A DNA stretch of 64,000 bases. Source: Streptomyces griseoincarnatus. GTDB lineage: Bacteria; Actinomycetota; Actinomycetes; Streptomycetales; Streptomycetaceae. Positions 22,325-31,797 of this stretch are shown piece after piece. Numbering within the stretch: the first letter of the stretch is position 1; every line of letters starts with the position of its first letter. The stretch is from positions 1 to 64,000 of the forward strand of contig BMTH01000002.1 in assembly GCA_014649575.1 (NCBI GenBank), in the 5' to 3' direction. The position numbers were made by a program, and so were the translations under genes. Below the pieces are notes generated by a model. The model did not search any database and had not been told where the DNA came from. It saw only the letters and a list, made by a program, of their open reading frames with translations.

Positions 22325-22798
22325 TCAGGCCTCGGCCACGCCCGGTCCGGCCAGTGCCGCGATCCGCTCCACCGCGAACACATACCCCTGGACGCCGCAC
22401 CCCGCGATGACGCCGTCGGCGCGCAGGGACACGTAGGAGTGGTGCCGGAAACTCTCCCGCCGGTGGATGTTGGAGATGTGGACCTCCATCACGGGCATGC
22501 CGTCGCAGGCGTTGAGGGCGTCCAGGATCGCGACGGACGTGTGCGAGTAGGCGCCCGGGTTGATGACGATGCCGCAGTGGTCGAGCCGTGCCTCGTGGAT
22601 CCAGTCGACCAGCTCGCCCTCGTGGTTGGACTGGCGGAGGTCCACCGTGCCGTTGTGCGCGGCGGCCGCGCGGGTGCACATCGCCTCGACGTCGGCCAGC
22701 GTGTCGCGCCCGTAGATCTCCGGCTGCCGCTGCCCGAGGAGGTTCAGATTGGGGCCGTTGAGGATCATGATCGGGGCGTCGGCCAGGTTGCGGGGCAC
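22325..22798 (-). CDS. aroQ: Type II 3-dehydroquinate dehydratase
   Basis: A 157-residue enzyme of the shikimate pathway that converts 3-dehydroquinate to 3-dehydroshikimate. Motifs are [17 protein letters not shown] with the catalytic Tyr, [23 protein letters not shown], and [18 protein letters not shown] with the conserved His. The length is typical of the dodecameric type II enzyme. The GTG at 22798 is preceded by GGAGGAAAC, an ideal ribosome binding site, so the longer upstream frame is rejected. It is not clustered with other aro genes. Confidence 0.95.
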   Translation of the reverse strand: MPRNLADAPIMILNGPNLNLLGQRQPEIYGRDTLADVEAMCTRAAAAHNGTVDLRQSNHEGELVDWIHEARLDHCGIVINPGAYSHTSVAILDALNACDGMPVMEVHISNIHRRESFRHHSYVSLRADGVIAGCGVQGYVFAVERIAALAGPGVAEA

Positions 22799-22932
22799 GT
22801 TTCCTCCGGTCCGTCGGGAGCGCGGTCCCTCGCCGGAACCGCTCGTCGCACCCGGTCTATCACGCCGTGGAGGCGGCTCGTACGGCACTCCCGCCGCGGG
22901 CACGCGGTCTGCCGGCGCACCAGGAAGCAGCC

Positions 22933-22960
22933 GGGGCCGCCCGGATGTGCGGGCGACCCC
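22933..22960 (-). terminator. Terminator hairpin after the antiporter gene
   Basis: Near-perfect arms GGGGCCGCCCG and CGGGCGACCCC (one mismatch) with a 6-nt loop, just past the antiporter stop codon. Confidence 0.55.
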
Positions 22961-22972
22961 GAATCGCGGCGG

Positions 22973-24076
22973 TCAGGGGTTGATCGCCAGTTCCAGATAG
23001 GCGGCGAGCAGCACCAGGTGCACGCCTCCCTGGAGCGGTGTGGCCCGGCCCGGGACCACCGTCAGAGCGCTGACCACCACGGTCAGGGCGAGCAGCACCA
23101 TATGGGTGCTGCCCAGGCCGAGGACGAGCGCGCCGGGCAGCCAGAGCGACGCCAGTGCGACGGCGGGGATGGTCAGGCCGATGCTGGCCATCGCCGAACC
23201 GAGGGCGAGGTTCATGCTGGTCTGCACGTGGTTGCGGCGCGCGGCGCGCACGGCGGCGATGGTCTCCGGCAGCAGCACCAGCAAGGCGATGATCACACCG
23301 ACCACGCCGTGGCCGAGACCGGCCGCCTGCACCCCCGACTCGATCGTCGGCGAGACGCCTTTGGCGAGGCCGACGACACCGATCAGCGCGAGAAGCAGCA
23401 GCCCTGCGCTGATCAGCGCGGTGCGTGTGGAGGGCGCCTCGGCGTGCTCCTCCTCCGGTCCTGACGTCTCGCCCTGCTTGGCGACCGGCAGGAAGTAGTC
23501 GCGGTGCCGCACGGTCTGGGTCGCGACGAACAAGCCGTAGAGGCTCAGCGAGGCGACCGCCGCGAAGGTGAGCTGGACGGTGGAGAACTCCGGGCCCGGC
23601 TTACTGGTGGTGAACGTCGGCAGCACGAGGCTGAGGGTCGCCAGCGTGGTCACGGTGGCCAGGGCGGCTCCGGTGCCCTCCGAGTTGAAGACCGCCGTCT
23701 TGTGGCGCAGCGAGCCGACCAGCAGGCTGATGCCGACGATGCCGTTGCAGGTGATCATCACGGCGGCGAACACCGTGTCCCGGGCGAGGGTCGCGCTCTT
23801 GTCCCCGCCGTCGAGCATCAGGGTCACGATGAGCGCGACCTCGATGACCGTGACGGCGACCGCCAGCACCAGGGAGCCGAACGGCTCACCGACCCGGTGG
23901 GCCACGACCTCGGCGTGGTGCACCGCCGCGAGCACCGCTCCCGCCAGGACCAGGGTCACCACGACGACGATGCCGCCGGGCAGTGTCCTCCCCCAGGTGA
24001 GGACGAGCAGCACGACCGCGAGCACGGGAACGGCGACCGTCCATCGGGACGCCATTGCCTTGATCCGGTCCGTCAT
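22973..24076 (-). CDS. Ca2+/H+ antiporter of the CaCA superfamily (ChaA-like)
   Basis: A 367-residue integral membrane protein with about 11 hydrophobic segments. The two alpha-repeats that define the superfamily are visible: GEPFGSLVLAVAVTVIEVALI and LLPETIAAVRAARRNHVQTSMNLALGS, each with its acidic residue in a membrane helix. A central acidic loop (GETSGPEEEHAEAP) separates the halves. It should exchange cytoplasmic Ca2+, or Na+/K+, for protons. It lies next to TerC and TerD genes, and TerD-domain proteins bind calcium, so a shared role in metal or calcium homeostasis is plausible but inferred. Confidence 0.9.
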   Translation of the reverse strand: MTDRIKAMASRWTVAVPVLAVVLLVLTWGRTLPGGIVVVVTLVLAGAVLAAVHHAEVVAHRVGEPFGSLVLAVAVTVIEVALIVTLMLDGGDKSATLARDTVFAAVMITCNGIVGISLLVGSLRHKTAVFNSEGTGAALATVTTLATLSLVLPTFTTSKPGPEFSTVQLTFAAVASLSLYGLFVATQTVRHRDYFLPVAKQGETSGPEEEHAEAPSTRTALISAGLLLLALIGVVGLAKGVSPTIESGVQAAGLGHGVVGVIIALLVLLPETIAAVRAARRNHVQTSMNLALGSAMASIGLTIPAVALASLWLPGALVLGLGSTHMVLLALTVVVSALTVVPGRATPLQGGVHLVLLAAYLELAINP

Positions 24077-24295
24077 GCGGCGATCGTCCCCGGCACGAGG
24101 GGATGCCGCACCTCAAGCACTGTCGACCACCGGGCGACCGTCGAGGGCGTCGGAACTGCTGTCACCGCCGCGCGGCGACCCCTTCCGCTCCGCGCTCCTG
24201 ATCGTCTCGGGGTCGTCATGGTCACGCATGCCCTCCTCGTACTGGTCGGTTACGGTGGGCGCCGCCCAGGGAGCGGCGTGGTGGAACGTGCGGGT

Positions 24296-24333
24296 CCGGG
24301 AGGGGGGCCGGCGCTGCGCCGCCCCGCTCCCGG
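24296..24333 (-). terminator. Terminator hairpin after terC
   Basis: Outer arms CCGGGAG/CTCCCGG with inner G-run/C-run pairing around a GC-rich loop, 27 bp past the terC stop codon. Confidence 0.5.
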
Positions 24334-24359
24334 TGCCCGTGTTCCTGGTGTCGACGGGA

Positions 24360-25364
24360 TCAGGCGTCGATGTCGGTCTTCGTCGCGGGGGTCTCGACCG
24401 GCCCGGTGACCGCCTCGGCCTGGGCCTGCTTGCGGGAGGCGCGGAGGCTGGTGATCGTGGTGACGATCAGCACCGAGCAGATCACGCCCAGGGAGACCGG
24501 AATGCTGATCTCGGGAACGTGCACCCCGGACTCGTGGAGGGCGTGCAGCACCAGCTTCACACCGATGAAGCCCAGGATGATCGACAGGCCGTAGGACAGG
24601 TGAACCAGCTTCCTCAGCAGTCCGCCGATGAGGAAGTACAGCTGTCGCAGACCCATCAGCGCGAACGCGTTCGCCGTGAACACGATGTACGGGTCCTGGG
24701 TCAGGCCGAAGATCGCAGGGATCGAGTCCAGCGCGAACAGGACGTCGGTGGTGCCGATCGCGAGCATCACGACGAGCATCGGGGTCATGACCCGCTTGCC
24801 GTTCTGCTGGATCCACAGCTTGGTGCCGTGGTAGCGGTCGGCCACGCCGAAGCGGCGCTCGGCCGCCTTGAGCAGCTTGTTCTCCTCGAACTCCTCGTCC
24901 TCCTGGTCGGCCCGGGCCTCCTGGATGAGCTTCCAGGCGGTCCAGATCAGGAAGGCGCCGAAGATGTAGAACACCCAGGAGAAGCTGGCGATGATGGCCG
25001 CGCCCGCTGCGATGAATATCGCGCGAAGCACCAGGGCGATCAGTACTCCGACGAGGAGCACCCGCTGCTGGTACTTCGAGGGCACCGCGAACTTCGCCAT
25101 GATCAGGACGAAGACGAAGAGGTTGTCGACGCTCAGCGACTTCTCGGTGATGTAGCCGGCGAAGAATTCGCCCGCCGGCCGGCCGCCTCCGAAGATCAGC
25201 AGACCGATTCCGAAGATCGCGGCCAGGACGATCCAGACGATCGTCCAGATCCCCGCCTCCTTGACGGACACGTCATGCGGCTTGCGGCCGATGAAGAAAT
25301 CGACGGCGATCAGGCCGCACAGACCCACGATCGTCAGGACCCACAGGGTCAGGGAAACATCCAC
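24360..25364 (-). CDS. TerC/Alx-family membrane protein, probable Mn2+ exporter
   Basis: A 334-residue protein with about nine membrane segments. The TerC family motifs are SVDNLFVFVLIM near 70-80 and FALDSIPAIFG near 200, whose acidic residues lie in membrane helices, plus a charged central loop (EARADQEDEEFEENK). Family members move Mn2+ or contribute to tellurite resistance. The GTG at 25364 (VDVSLTLWVL) has GGAGG 4 nt upstream. The 5' leader carries a yybP-ykoY-type Mn2+ riboswitch, which strongly supports manganese export as its job. A hairpin follows it. Confidence 0.92.
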   Translation of the reverse strand: MDVSLTLWVLTIVGLCGLIAVDFFIGRKPHDVSVKEAGIWTIVWIVLAAIFGIGLLIFGGGRPAGEFFAGYITEKSLSVDNLFVFVLIMAKFAVPSKYQQRVLLVGVLIALVLRAIFIAAGAAIIASFSWVFYIFGAFLIWTAWKLIQEARADQEDEEFEENKLLKAAERRFGVADRYHGTKLWIQQNGKRVMTPMLVVMLAIGTTDVLFALDSIPAIFGLTQDPYIVFTANAFALMGLRQLYFLIGGLLRKLVHLSYGLSIILGFIGVKLVLHALHESGVHVPEISIPVSLGVICSVLIVTTITSLRASRKQAQAEAVTGPVETPATKTDIDA

Positions 25365-25368
25365 TACG

Positions 25369-25545
25369 CCTCCGGCAGATACGTCACACGGCAAATGTCA
25401 GCGTCGTCGCTGCCGGAGGTCTCTTCCACCCGGGCCTGGGACGCGTGATGCGCCCCGACGGTCCTCGGGCCGACGCCCCGGGATCTGGCCTGATCCGTAT
25501 TGACGGGGTCGCCGCACAGACAGGGAGTACTCCCCTCCGTGCCGC
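25369..25545 (-). promoter_or_regulatory. yybP-ykoY-type manganese riboswitch with Shine-Dalgarno switch, terC leader
   Basis: Read on the minus strand, the leader shows the landmarks of this riboswitch class. GGGGAGTA lies at 25535-25528. The loop CGTCAATACGG lies at 25505-25495. GAAGAGACC lies just before a stem closing P1. P1 pairs CGGAGG (25539-25534) with CCTCCG (25419-25414). The 3' strand of P1 begins a longer sequence, CCTCCGGCAG (25419-25410), perfectly complementary over 10 nt to CTGCCGGAGG (25378-25369), which contains the terC Shine-Dalgarno. Metal-stabilised P1 should free the ribosome binding site; without metal, the 10-bp helix should hide it. The class assignment is by motif, not by a covariance search. 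Confidence 0.75.
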
Positions 25546-25648
25546 CAAGACTACCCAATCACCAAGGATTGGTAAAGAGATCGGTAAAGAAAGACACAAA
25601 GACCCAGGTGGAGGGCTTTACGCGTCCTTGGTCAAAGCGCTCGGGAGG

Positions 25649-27646
25649 TCACCTGTTCCAGGTGCGGCGGGCCTCGGCGACCTTGGTGAGGACCTGCCGG
25701 AGCACCTCGCTGCCGTTCGGCACCGTCGGCGGCTCGTACGTCCAGGCATGCCCCACCCAGGGGTCGGCGAGGTGGTCGTCGGGCACCGGGGTCAGACGCA
25801 GCAGCGCGCGCCACAGCGGGTCGAGCAGCGGGCCGTAACCCGCGGACTCCTCACGGTCCGCGACCATCATCAGGTGGACGCCGACGGCCGGCCCCTCGTC
25901 GACGAGGTAACGCAGCTGGTTCACGGCCCGGTCGTCGAAGCCGTGCGGGAAGTCGTTGACGATCAGCAGTTGCTGCGCGGTGTCGAAGCCGGGCGGCAGC
26001 GCGTCCGGGGCCCCGCCGCGCAGCGCCATCTGCACCAGGTCGACCCGCTGGATGAGCCGGGCCAGCACCTCCGTCACCCCCGCGGCGCCCTGGGCGGGCG
26101 GCCCGGCGAGGACGCCGGTCTGGCTGAGCGGGGCCAGGGCCTGCGCGCCGGATCCGGCCGGGTCGACGACGTGCACGGTGAACTCGTCGGCCGGGTAGAC
26201 GGCGAGCAGCCGCGCGGCGTGCGCCACCGCGGTGTCCATGGCCAGGCGCCGCATGTCGTGGGAGTCGGTGAACGTCCCGTCCAGGGAGTCGGTGCGTCCG
26301 CTGTCGATCCACAGTCCGCGCTCCAGCGGCAGCCGGAGCAGCATGGGGATACGGATCGCCTCGGCCTCGGGCAGCCGGAGGTCGCCCAGGCGCAGCGCCA
26401 TGGGTATCTCCATCGGCACCCGGTAGGCGTGCCAGCAGGGGTTGTCCCAGCGGGCGAACGCCGGGGGCAGGGCGGGCTCGACGACCTGGGACTCGGCGAC
26501 GAGCTGCGCGACGTCCCGGTCCAGGGACGCCCTCGCCTGGTCGACGAGCTGCGAGTACCGCGCGCGGGCCGCCTCTCGGGCGGCGTCGCCCTGGCCGCCG
26601 ATGCGGCTGCGCGGGTCGGACAGGGCCTGCTCCAGCTCCTTGTCCATCCGCGACTCGGCGAAGTCCACTGCGCTGCGGTAGGCGGCGGCGGTGCGCGCCA
26701 GGTCCTCGAACATGCCCCAGACCTGGTTGTACAGCCGCTCCTCCATGGACCAGCCGGTCGCGTCGCCCGCCACGGGCTGCGCGGGCTGTCCGGGCCGGGC
26801 CGGGGGCGCCGCGGGCGGGGGCGGTGGCGGGGCGGAGGTCTGCCGCCCGGGGTGGCTGTAGTTGACGGGCCCGCCCGACGCCGCGTGGGGGTCCGTGGCG
26901 GCGCCGTAGGCCGGCTGCGGTCCGCCCTGGCCCTGGCCGCCCGACGGCTGCCCGCCGTACGCCGGCGGCACGGAGCCGGGGGCGCCCTGCGGCACGGAGC
27001 CCTGGTCGTGGCCGACCGCGGGGGCCGCGGCCTGACGGGAGCGGTCGCCCTCGGACGTGCGGGGCGGCGGCGCCTGGACGGAGCGCGCGAGGCCACGGGC
27101 GACGGCCTCGTCGATGCCGGCAGCGAGCTGCGCGGCCTCGGACAACCCCTGGTCGGCCAAGAGTTCGGCCAGTCCGCCCGCGTAGCCCTGGCCGACGGCG
27201 CGCACCTTCCAGGCGCCCTGCCGCCGGTACAGCTCCAGCGCGACGACGGCGGATTCCAGGTCCAGGCCGGTGATGGTGTAACTGGCCACCTCGGTGCCGT
27301 CGAGGCCGGTGACGGCGACGAAGGGGGCGGCCACGGCACCGAAGCGGGCGGGTCCCGCGCCGCCGTTCGGGGCGGGCAGGGCGAGCAGCACGCTGACGCG
27401 GTGGACGGCTTCGGTCATGGCGTCCAGGTCCACCGCGAGACGGTGGTCGGCGGCCGCCTGGCGCGACACCTCGAGACCGGGCTGAACGGGGGCGCCCGGG
27501 TGGGCCACCCACTCCGTGCCGTGGATCCGTCCGTTCTCGTCGCTCAGTGCGGCGGCGGCCGCGACCGGCGTGCCGGCCGAGATCCGGATCTCCAGACGGG
27601 ACTGGGACAGCGGGTGGTTCTGCCCCCGCACCAGCTCGGCCGTCAT
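25649..27646 (-). CDS. TerD-domain protein fused to an FtsK-like domain lacking Walker A
   Basis: A 665-residue protein in three parts. Residues 1-170 form a TerD-like domain (DLDAMTEAVHRVSVLLALP, VALELYRRQGAWKVRAVGQGY). A Pro/Gly/Gln-rich linker spans about 195-300. The C-terminal region starts with a helical segment rich in Glu, Arg and Ala (about 305-410). An FtsK/SpoIIIE-like fold follows: IPMLLRLPLERGLWID, VHVVDPAGSGAQALAPLSQ, and a Walker B-like QQLLIVNDFPHGFDD. Where Walker A should be there is DSGRTDSLDG without GK[ST], so ATP hydrolysis is doubtful. It follows the single-domain terD gene by 85 bp on the same strand. Confidence 0.85.
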   Translation of the reverse strand: MTAELVRGQNHPLSQSRLEIRISAGTPVAAAAALSDENGRIHGTEWVAHPGAPVQPGLEVSRQAAADHRLAVDLDAMTEAVHRVSVLLALPAPNGGAGPARFGAVAAPFVAVTGLDGTEVASYTITGLDLESAVVALELYRRQGAWKVRAVGQGYAGGLAELLADQGLSEAAQLAAGIDEAVARGLARSVQAPPPRTSEGDRSRQAAAPAVGHDQGSVPQGAPGSVPPAYGGQPSGGQGQGGPQPAYGAATDPHAASGGPVNYSHPGRQTSAPPPPPPAAPPARPGQPAQPVAGDATGWSMEERLYNQVWGMFEDLARTAAAYRSAVDFAESRMDKELEQALSDPRSRIGGQGDAAREAARARYSQLVDQARASLDRDVAQLVAESQVVEPALPPAFARWDNPCWHAYRVPMEIPMALRLGDLRLPEAEAIRIPMLLRLPLERGLWIDSGRTDSLDGTFTDSHDMRRLAMDTAVAHAARLLAVYPADEFTVHVVDPAGSGAQALAPLSQTGVLAGPPAQGAAGVTEVLARLIQRVDLVQMALRGGAPDALPPGFDTAQQLLIVNDFPHGFDDRAVNQLRYLVDEGPAVGVHLMMVADREESAGYGPLLDPLWRALLRLTPVPDDHLADPWVGHAWTYEPPTVPNGSEVLRQVLTKVAEARRTWNR

Positions 27647-27731
27647 CGCGTTGGTCCCCCTGTGTCGCGTCGATGTGTCGGGTGCGCCGAACCGGCCCCG
27701 CTCCGGGGGCCGGTTCGTCCGCCGCTGCTGC

Positions 27732-28310
27732 CTAGAGGACCGGCAGGATGGCCGGCATAAGGTCCTGGAAGGTGCGGCCGTTGGCCGGGTTGCCGAGGGC
27801 CGTCATCGACCAGCCCGATCCGACGCGGTGCACCTTGGCCATGATCTGGGCGGTGAAGGCACCGCCGCCGGCGAGCGTGTAGCGGGCGAGCTCCTGGCCG
27901 TTGGTTTCGTCGACCAGGCGGCAGAAGGCGTTCTGCACCTCCTGGAACGTCTGGCCCGTGAAGGAGTTCACGGTGAAGACGATCTGGTCGATGTGGACCG
28001 GGACGCGCGACAGGTCGACGAGGATGGCCTCGTCGTCGCCGCCCTGGCCGACACCGCCGACGAGGTTGTCACCGGTGTGGCGCACGGAGCCGTCGTCGCT
28101 CACCAGGTGACGGAAGAAGACGACGTCGACCGGCTGCTTGTCGGCGAAGAGGACGGCGGAGGCGTCCAGGTCGATCTCCCGGGTGCGGGAGCCGAACAGG
28201 CCACGCCGGGGGGCCGCCTGCCAGCCGAGACCCATGCGAACCGCGGTCAGGCTGCCGCCGTCGTTCTTCTGCAGACTGATGGCCTGACCCTTGGTCATGT
28301 TGACGGTCAC
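27732..28310 (-). CDS. TerD-family stress protein
   Basis: A 192-residue TerD protein of canonical length. The fold begins MTKGQAISLQKNDGGSLTAVRMGLGW. The acidic Ca2+-binding sites are intact: EIDLDASAVLF and HTGDNLVGGVGQGGDDEAILVDL. TerD proteins are calcium-binding cytoplasmic proteins linked to tellurite resistance, membrane-associated stress complexes and, in Streptomyces, differentiation. The GTG at 28310 (VTVNMTKGQ) has GAGGGG about 10 nt upstream; an ATG at 28298 is possible. It precedes the TerD-FtsK-like fusion gene, suggesting a joint unit. Confidence 0.92.
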   Translation of the reverse strand: MTVNMTKGQAISLQKNDGGSLTAVRMGLGWQAAPRRGLFGSRTREIDLDASAVLFADKQPVDVVFFRHLVSDDGSVRHTGDNLVGGVGQGGDDEAILVDLSRVPVHIDQIVFTVNSFTGQTFQEVQNAFCRLVDETNGQELARYTLAGGGAFTAQIMAKVHRVGSGWSMTALGNPANGRTFQDLMPAILPVL

Positions 28311-28446
28311 GCGCTGATTCCCCTCTCGGACGTCCCCTGTTGCCGCGAAGACCGCGGTTGACCAGAACCCTACGCAGGTGCACTGACAGCGACGAACCCC
28401 GGTCCGCACTTTGTGTCGGTCTTGCAACACATTCCGTACGCGGAGG

Positions 28447-30615
28447 TCAGGACAGGCCCGCCTCCTGCATCTGCCTCAGCTCCTTCTTCATCTCGGACAC
28501 CTCGTCGCGCAGCCGTGCCGCGATCTCGAACTGCAGGTCGGCGGCGGCGGCGCGCATGCGCGTGGTGAGTTCCTCGATCTGCTCGGCTAGTTCGGCCGCG
28601 GGACGGTCGGTGGGCACGGTCTCGGCAGCCTTGCCCTTGGCGCCCTTGGCGCCCTTGGCGTTCTTCGCGGCCTTCGCCGCCTTCGCCGCCTTGCCGCCGA
28701 GGGCGGGCACGGGCGTCTTGGTGCCGCCCCCGTCCTTCTTGGCCTGGCGGTAGCCCGAGCCGAGCAGCTGCTCGGTGTCGATGTCCTCGCGGGCGATCTG
28801 CGCGACGATGTCGTTGATCTTCTTGCGCAGCGGCTGCGGGTCGATGCCGTTGGCCTGGTTGTACGCGATCTGCTTCTCGCGGCGGCGGTTGGTCTCCTCG
28901 ATGGCCTTCTCCATCGCCGGCGTGATCTTGTCGGCGTACATGTGGACCTGGCCGGAGACGTTGCGCGCGGCGCGGCCGATGGTCTGGATCAGGGAGGTGC
29001 CCGACCGCAGGAAGCCCTCCTTGTCGGCGTCGAGGATCGCCACCAGGGACACCTCGGGCAGGTCGAGACCCTCACGCAGCAGGTTGATGCCGACCAGGAC
29101 GTCGTACTCGCCGCTGCGCAGCTCCCTCAGCAACTCCACCCGGCGCAGGGTGTCGACGTCGCTGTGCAGGTACCGCACCTGGATGCCGAGTTCGAGGAAG
29201 TAGTCCGTGAGGTCCTCGGCCATCTTCTTGGTCAGCGTGGTGACCAGGACGCGCTCGTCCTTCTCCACACGGGTGCGGATCTCGTGCACCAGGTCGTCGA
29301 TCTGGCCCTCGGTGGGCTTGACGACGACCTCCGGGTCGACGAGTCCGGTCGGGCGGATGATCTGCTCGACGAAGCCGTCCGAGCGGGAGAGCTCGTACTG
29401 CCCGGGGGTGGCCGACAGGTAGACCGTCTGGCCGACGCGCTTCTGGAACTCCTCCCACTTCAGCGGGCGGTTGTCCAGGGCGGACGGCAGCCGGAAGCCG
29501 TGGTCGACCAGGGTGCGCTTACGGGAGGCGTCGCCCTCGTACATGGCGCCGATCTGCGGGACGGTGACGTGCGACTCGTCGATGACGAGGAGGAAGTCGT
29601 CCGGGAAGTAGTCCAGCAGGGTGTTGGGCGGAGAGCCCGGGGAGCGGCCGTCGAAGTGCATCGAGTAGTTCTCCACGCCGGAGCAGGAGCCGATCTGGCG
29701 GAGCATCTCGATGTCGTACGTGGTGCGCATGCGCAGCCGCTGGGCCTCCAGCAGCTTGCCCTGCTTCTCCAGCTCGGTCAGACGCTCGACGAGTTCCTTC
29801 TCGATGTCGTTGACCGCGCGCTCCAGCCGCTCGGGGCCCGCGACGTAGTGGGAGGCGGGGAAGACGTAGAGCTGCTGGTCGTCGCTGATGATCTCGCCGG
29901 TGAGCGGGTGCAGCGTGGACAGCGCCTCGATCTCGTCGCCGAACATCTCGATGCGGACGGCGAGCTCCTCGTAGACCGGGAAGATCTCGATGGTGTCGCC
30001 GCGCACGCGGAAGGTGCCGCGGGTGAAGGCCATGTCGTTGCGCGTGTACTGGATGTCGACGAAGCGGCGCAGCAGCTCGTCGCGGTCGATCTCGGCGCCG
30101 ACGCGCAGCGGGACCATGCGGTCCACGTACTCCTGCGGCGTGCCCAGGCCGTAGATGCAGGAGACGGAGGCGACCACGACGACGTCACGGCGGGTGAGCA
30201 GCGAGTTGGTCGCGGAGTGGCGCAGCCGCTCGACCTCCTCGTTGATCGACGAGTCCTTCTCGATGTAGGTGTCCGACTGCGGGACGTACGCCTCGGGCTG
30301 GTAGTAGTCGTAGTAGGAGACGAAGTACTCCACCGCGTTGTTCGGCAGGAGCTCGCGGAACTCGTTGGCCAGCTGGGCGGCCAGGGTCTTGTTCGGCGCC
30401 ATGACCAGGGTCGGACGCTGGAGCTTCTCGATCATCCACGCCGTGGTGGCGGACTTGCCGGTGCCGGTGGCGCCGAGCAGCACGACGTCCTGCTCGCCGG
30501 CCTCGATGCGCCGGGCGAGCTCGGCGATGGCCGCGGGCTGGTCGCCGCTGGGCTGGTAGGGGCTGACGACCTCGAAGGGCGCCACCGTGCGTTCGATCTG
30601 GGAAACGGGCCGCAT
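28447..30615 (-). CDS. uvrB: Excinuclease ABC subunit UvrB
   Basis: A 722-residue superfamily-2 helicase-like protein. Walker A is [13 protein letters not shown]. The beta-hairpin region is [25 protein letters not shown]-like VIDESH and motif VI ([13 protein letters not shown]) are present, and the UvrC-binding UVR domain is at the C-terminus ([24 protein letters not shown]). Between the core and that domain lies an Ala/Lys-rich insert ([20 protein letters not shown]) absent from enterobacterial UvrB. It loads at lesions with UvrA and hands over to UvrC. ATG at 30615 is given; the GTG at 30624 has a better-spaced G-run and adds three residues. Confidence 0.95.
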   Translation of the reverse strand: MRPVSQIERTVAPFEVVSPYQPSGDQPAAIAELARRIEAGEQDVVLLGATGTGKSATTAWMIEKLQRPTLVMAPNKTLAAQLANEFRELLPNNAVEYFVSYYDYYQPEAYVPQSDTYIEKDSSINEEVERLRHSATNSLLTRRDVVVVASVSCIYGLGTPQEYVDRMVPLRVGAEIDRDELLRRFVDIQYTRNDMAFTRGTFRVRGDTIEIFPVYEELAVRIEMFGDEIEALSTLHPLTGEIISDDQQLYVFPASHYVAGPERLERAVNDIEKELVERLTELEKQGKLLEAQRLRMRTTYDIEMLRQIGSCSGVENYSMHFDGRSPGSPPNTLLDYFPDDFLLVIDESHVTVPQIGAMYEGDASRKRTLVDHGFRLPSALDNRPLKWEEFQKRVGQTVYLSATPGQYELSRSDGFVEQIIRPTGLVDPEVVVKPTEGQIDDLVHEIRTRVEKDERVLVTTLTKKMAEDLTDYFLELGIQVRYLHSDVDTLRRVELLRELRSGEYDVLVGINLLREGLDLPEVSLVAILDADKEGFLRSGTSLIQTIGRAARNVSGQVHMYADKITPAMEKAIEETNRRREKQIAYNQANGIDPQPLRKKINDIVAQIAREDIDTEQLLGSGYRQAKKDGGGTKTPVPALGGKAAKAAKAAKNAKGAKGAKGKAAETVPTDRPAAELAEQIEELTTRMRAAAADLQFEIAARLRDEVSEMKKELRQMQEAGLS

Positions 30616-30655
30616 GTCATCCACGGTACGACCCCCCACTGACAACGGGTCCGGG

Positions 30656-31519
30656 TCAGCGGCGCTGAGGGGTGCGGGAGCGGTGCTCGACGGGGCCGCG
30701 GGCGCGCAGCCGGGAGCGGACCGGGGGGTGGTGCGCCGGGGAGTGGGCGGGGATCCCGGGCAGGCGTTCGGCGGAGGGCGCCGGTGCCCGGCCCATGACG
30801 ACCAGGGGGTCGAAGATCACCACGAGGCCGGCGAGGACGAGGACGGCGAGGGGGCCGACCATCATGGGGCCGAGCAGGGCGGCCGCGGACTCCCCCGTGG
30901 CGGGTTCGGCGGTGCCGTGCACGTGCACCTCGACGGCGGCCATGCCGATGTAGTGCATGCCGGTGACCGCGAGGCCCATGACCAGGCTGGCGCCGACGCT
31001 CCACAGGAACCCTCTGGCCTGTCCCGCCGCCCACAGGGCGGCGCTGGCGGCGGCCATGGCGACGACGACCGAGGCGGCGACGGCGACGGTGTTGTACTCG
31101 ACCCGTCCGTCGAGACTCATTCCGGCCATGCCGAGGTAGTGCATGGAAGCCATGCCGAGACCTGTGACGGTCCCCCCGGTGAACAGGGCCGTCCCGGTGG
31201 CCCCCCGGTAACCGACGATGAAGATGCCTATGCCCACCATGACGACGGCGACGGCGAGGCTCGCGTAGGTCATCGCGCGGTCGTAGTGGATCGGCGTCCC
31301 CTCGACGGTGAAGCCCATCATCGCGATGAAGTGCATCGTCCATACGCCGGCGCCGATGGCGGCGGCCCCGAGGGCAAGCCAGCCCGGTCGCCAGGAGCGC
31401 GGCCCCAGTCCGGCCCGGGTGGTACAGCGCAGCCCGAGCGCACCTCCGAGGCATGCCATGAGATAGGCCACCAGAGGTGTTACCAGCCCGTAACTGAATC
31501 CGTCGACCGTGCCCTGCAT
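30656..31519 (-). CDS. MHYT-domain integral membrane sensor
   Basis: A 287-residue membrane protein with seven predicted helices. Its signature is three repeats with conserved Met-His: [22 protein letters not shown] and [10 protein letters not shown], on the outer face of the helices. MHYT domains are proposed to bind copper and sense oxygen, CO or NO. Usually they sit on GGDEF/EAL or kinase outputs; here the domain stands alone with a 60-residue arginine/proline-rich tail. It may act as a cofactor-binding protein without enzymatic output. The ATG at 31519 has GGAAGGG about 9 nt upstream. The uvrB gene starts 41 bp from its end. Confidence 0.88.
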   Translation of the reverse strand: MQGTVDGFSYGLVTPLVAYLMACLGGALGLRCTTRAGLGPRSWRPGWLALGAAAIGAGVWTMHFIAMMGFTVEGTPIHYDRAMTYASLAVAVVMVGIGIFIVGYRGATGTALFTGGTVTGLGMASMHYLGMAGMSLDGRVEYNTVAVAASVVVAMAAASAALWAAGQARGFLWSVGASLVMGLAVTGMHYIGMAAVEVHVHGTAEPATGESAAALLGPMMVGPLAVLVLAGLVVIFDPLVVMGRAPAPSAERLPGIPAHSPAHHPPVRSRLRARGPVEHRSRTPQRR

Positions 31520-31797
31520 GCGCGGCTGCCCTTCCGCCCTGTACGTCCCGCGTTGTCCCGTTGTGCGCCCCCTCCCAGGACCGCTGTGGCGGCCAGGGTT
31601 TCGCAGAGAGTATGACCCCCACCGGAATGGTCGAACGACTATCCGACAAAGAAACACGTCCTTGCCGCAGGTGTGTGGCACCGGTGTGCGGCGTTCAGGG
31701 GACAGCGTTCAATCCGCGGCCATCCCGCACCCGCCTCGCGTTGACCCTCTGCTGTCACAGTGGTTCTGAACGTGACCGCTCGACGCGAGGAGTACAC

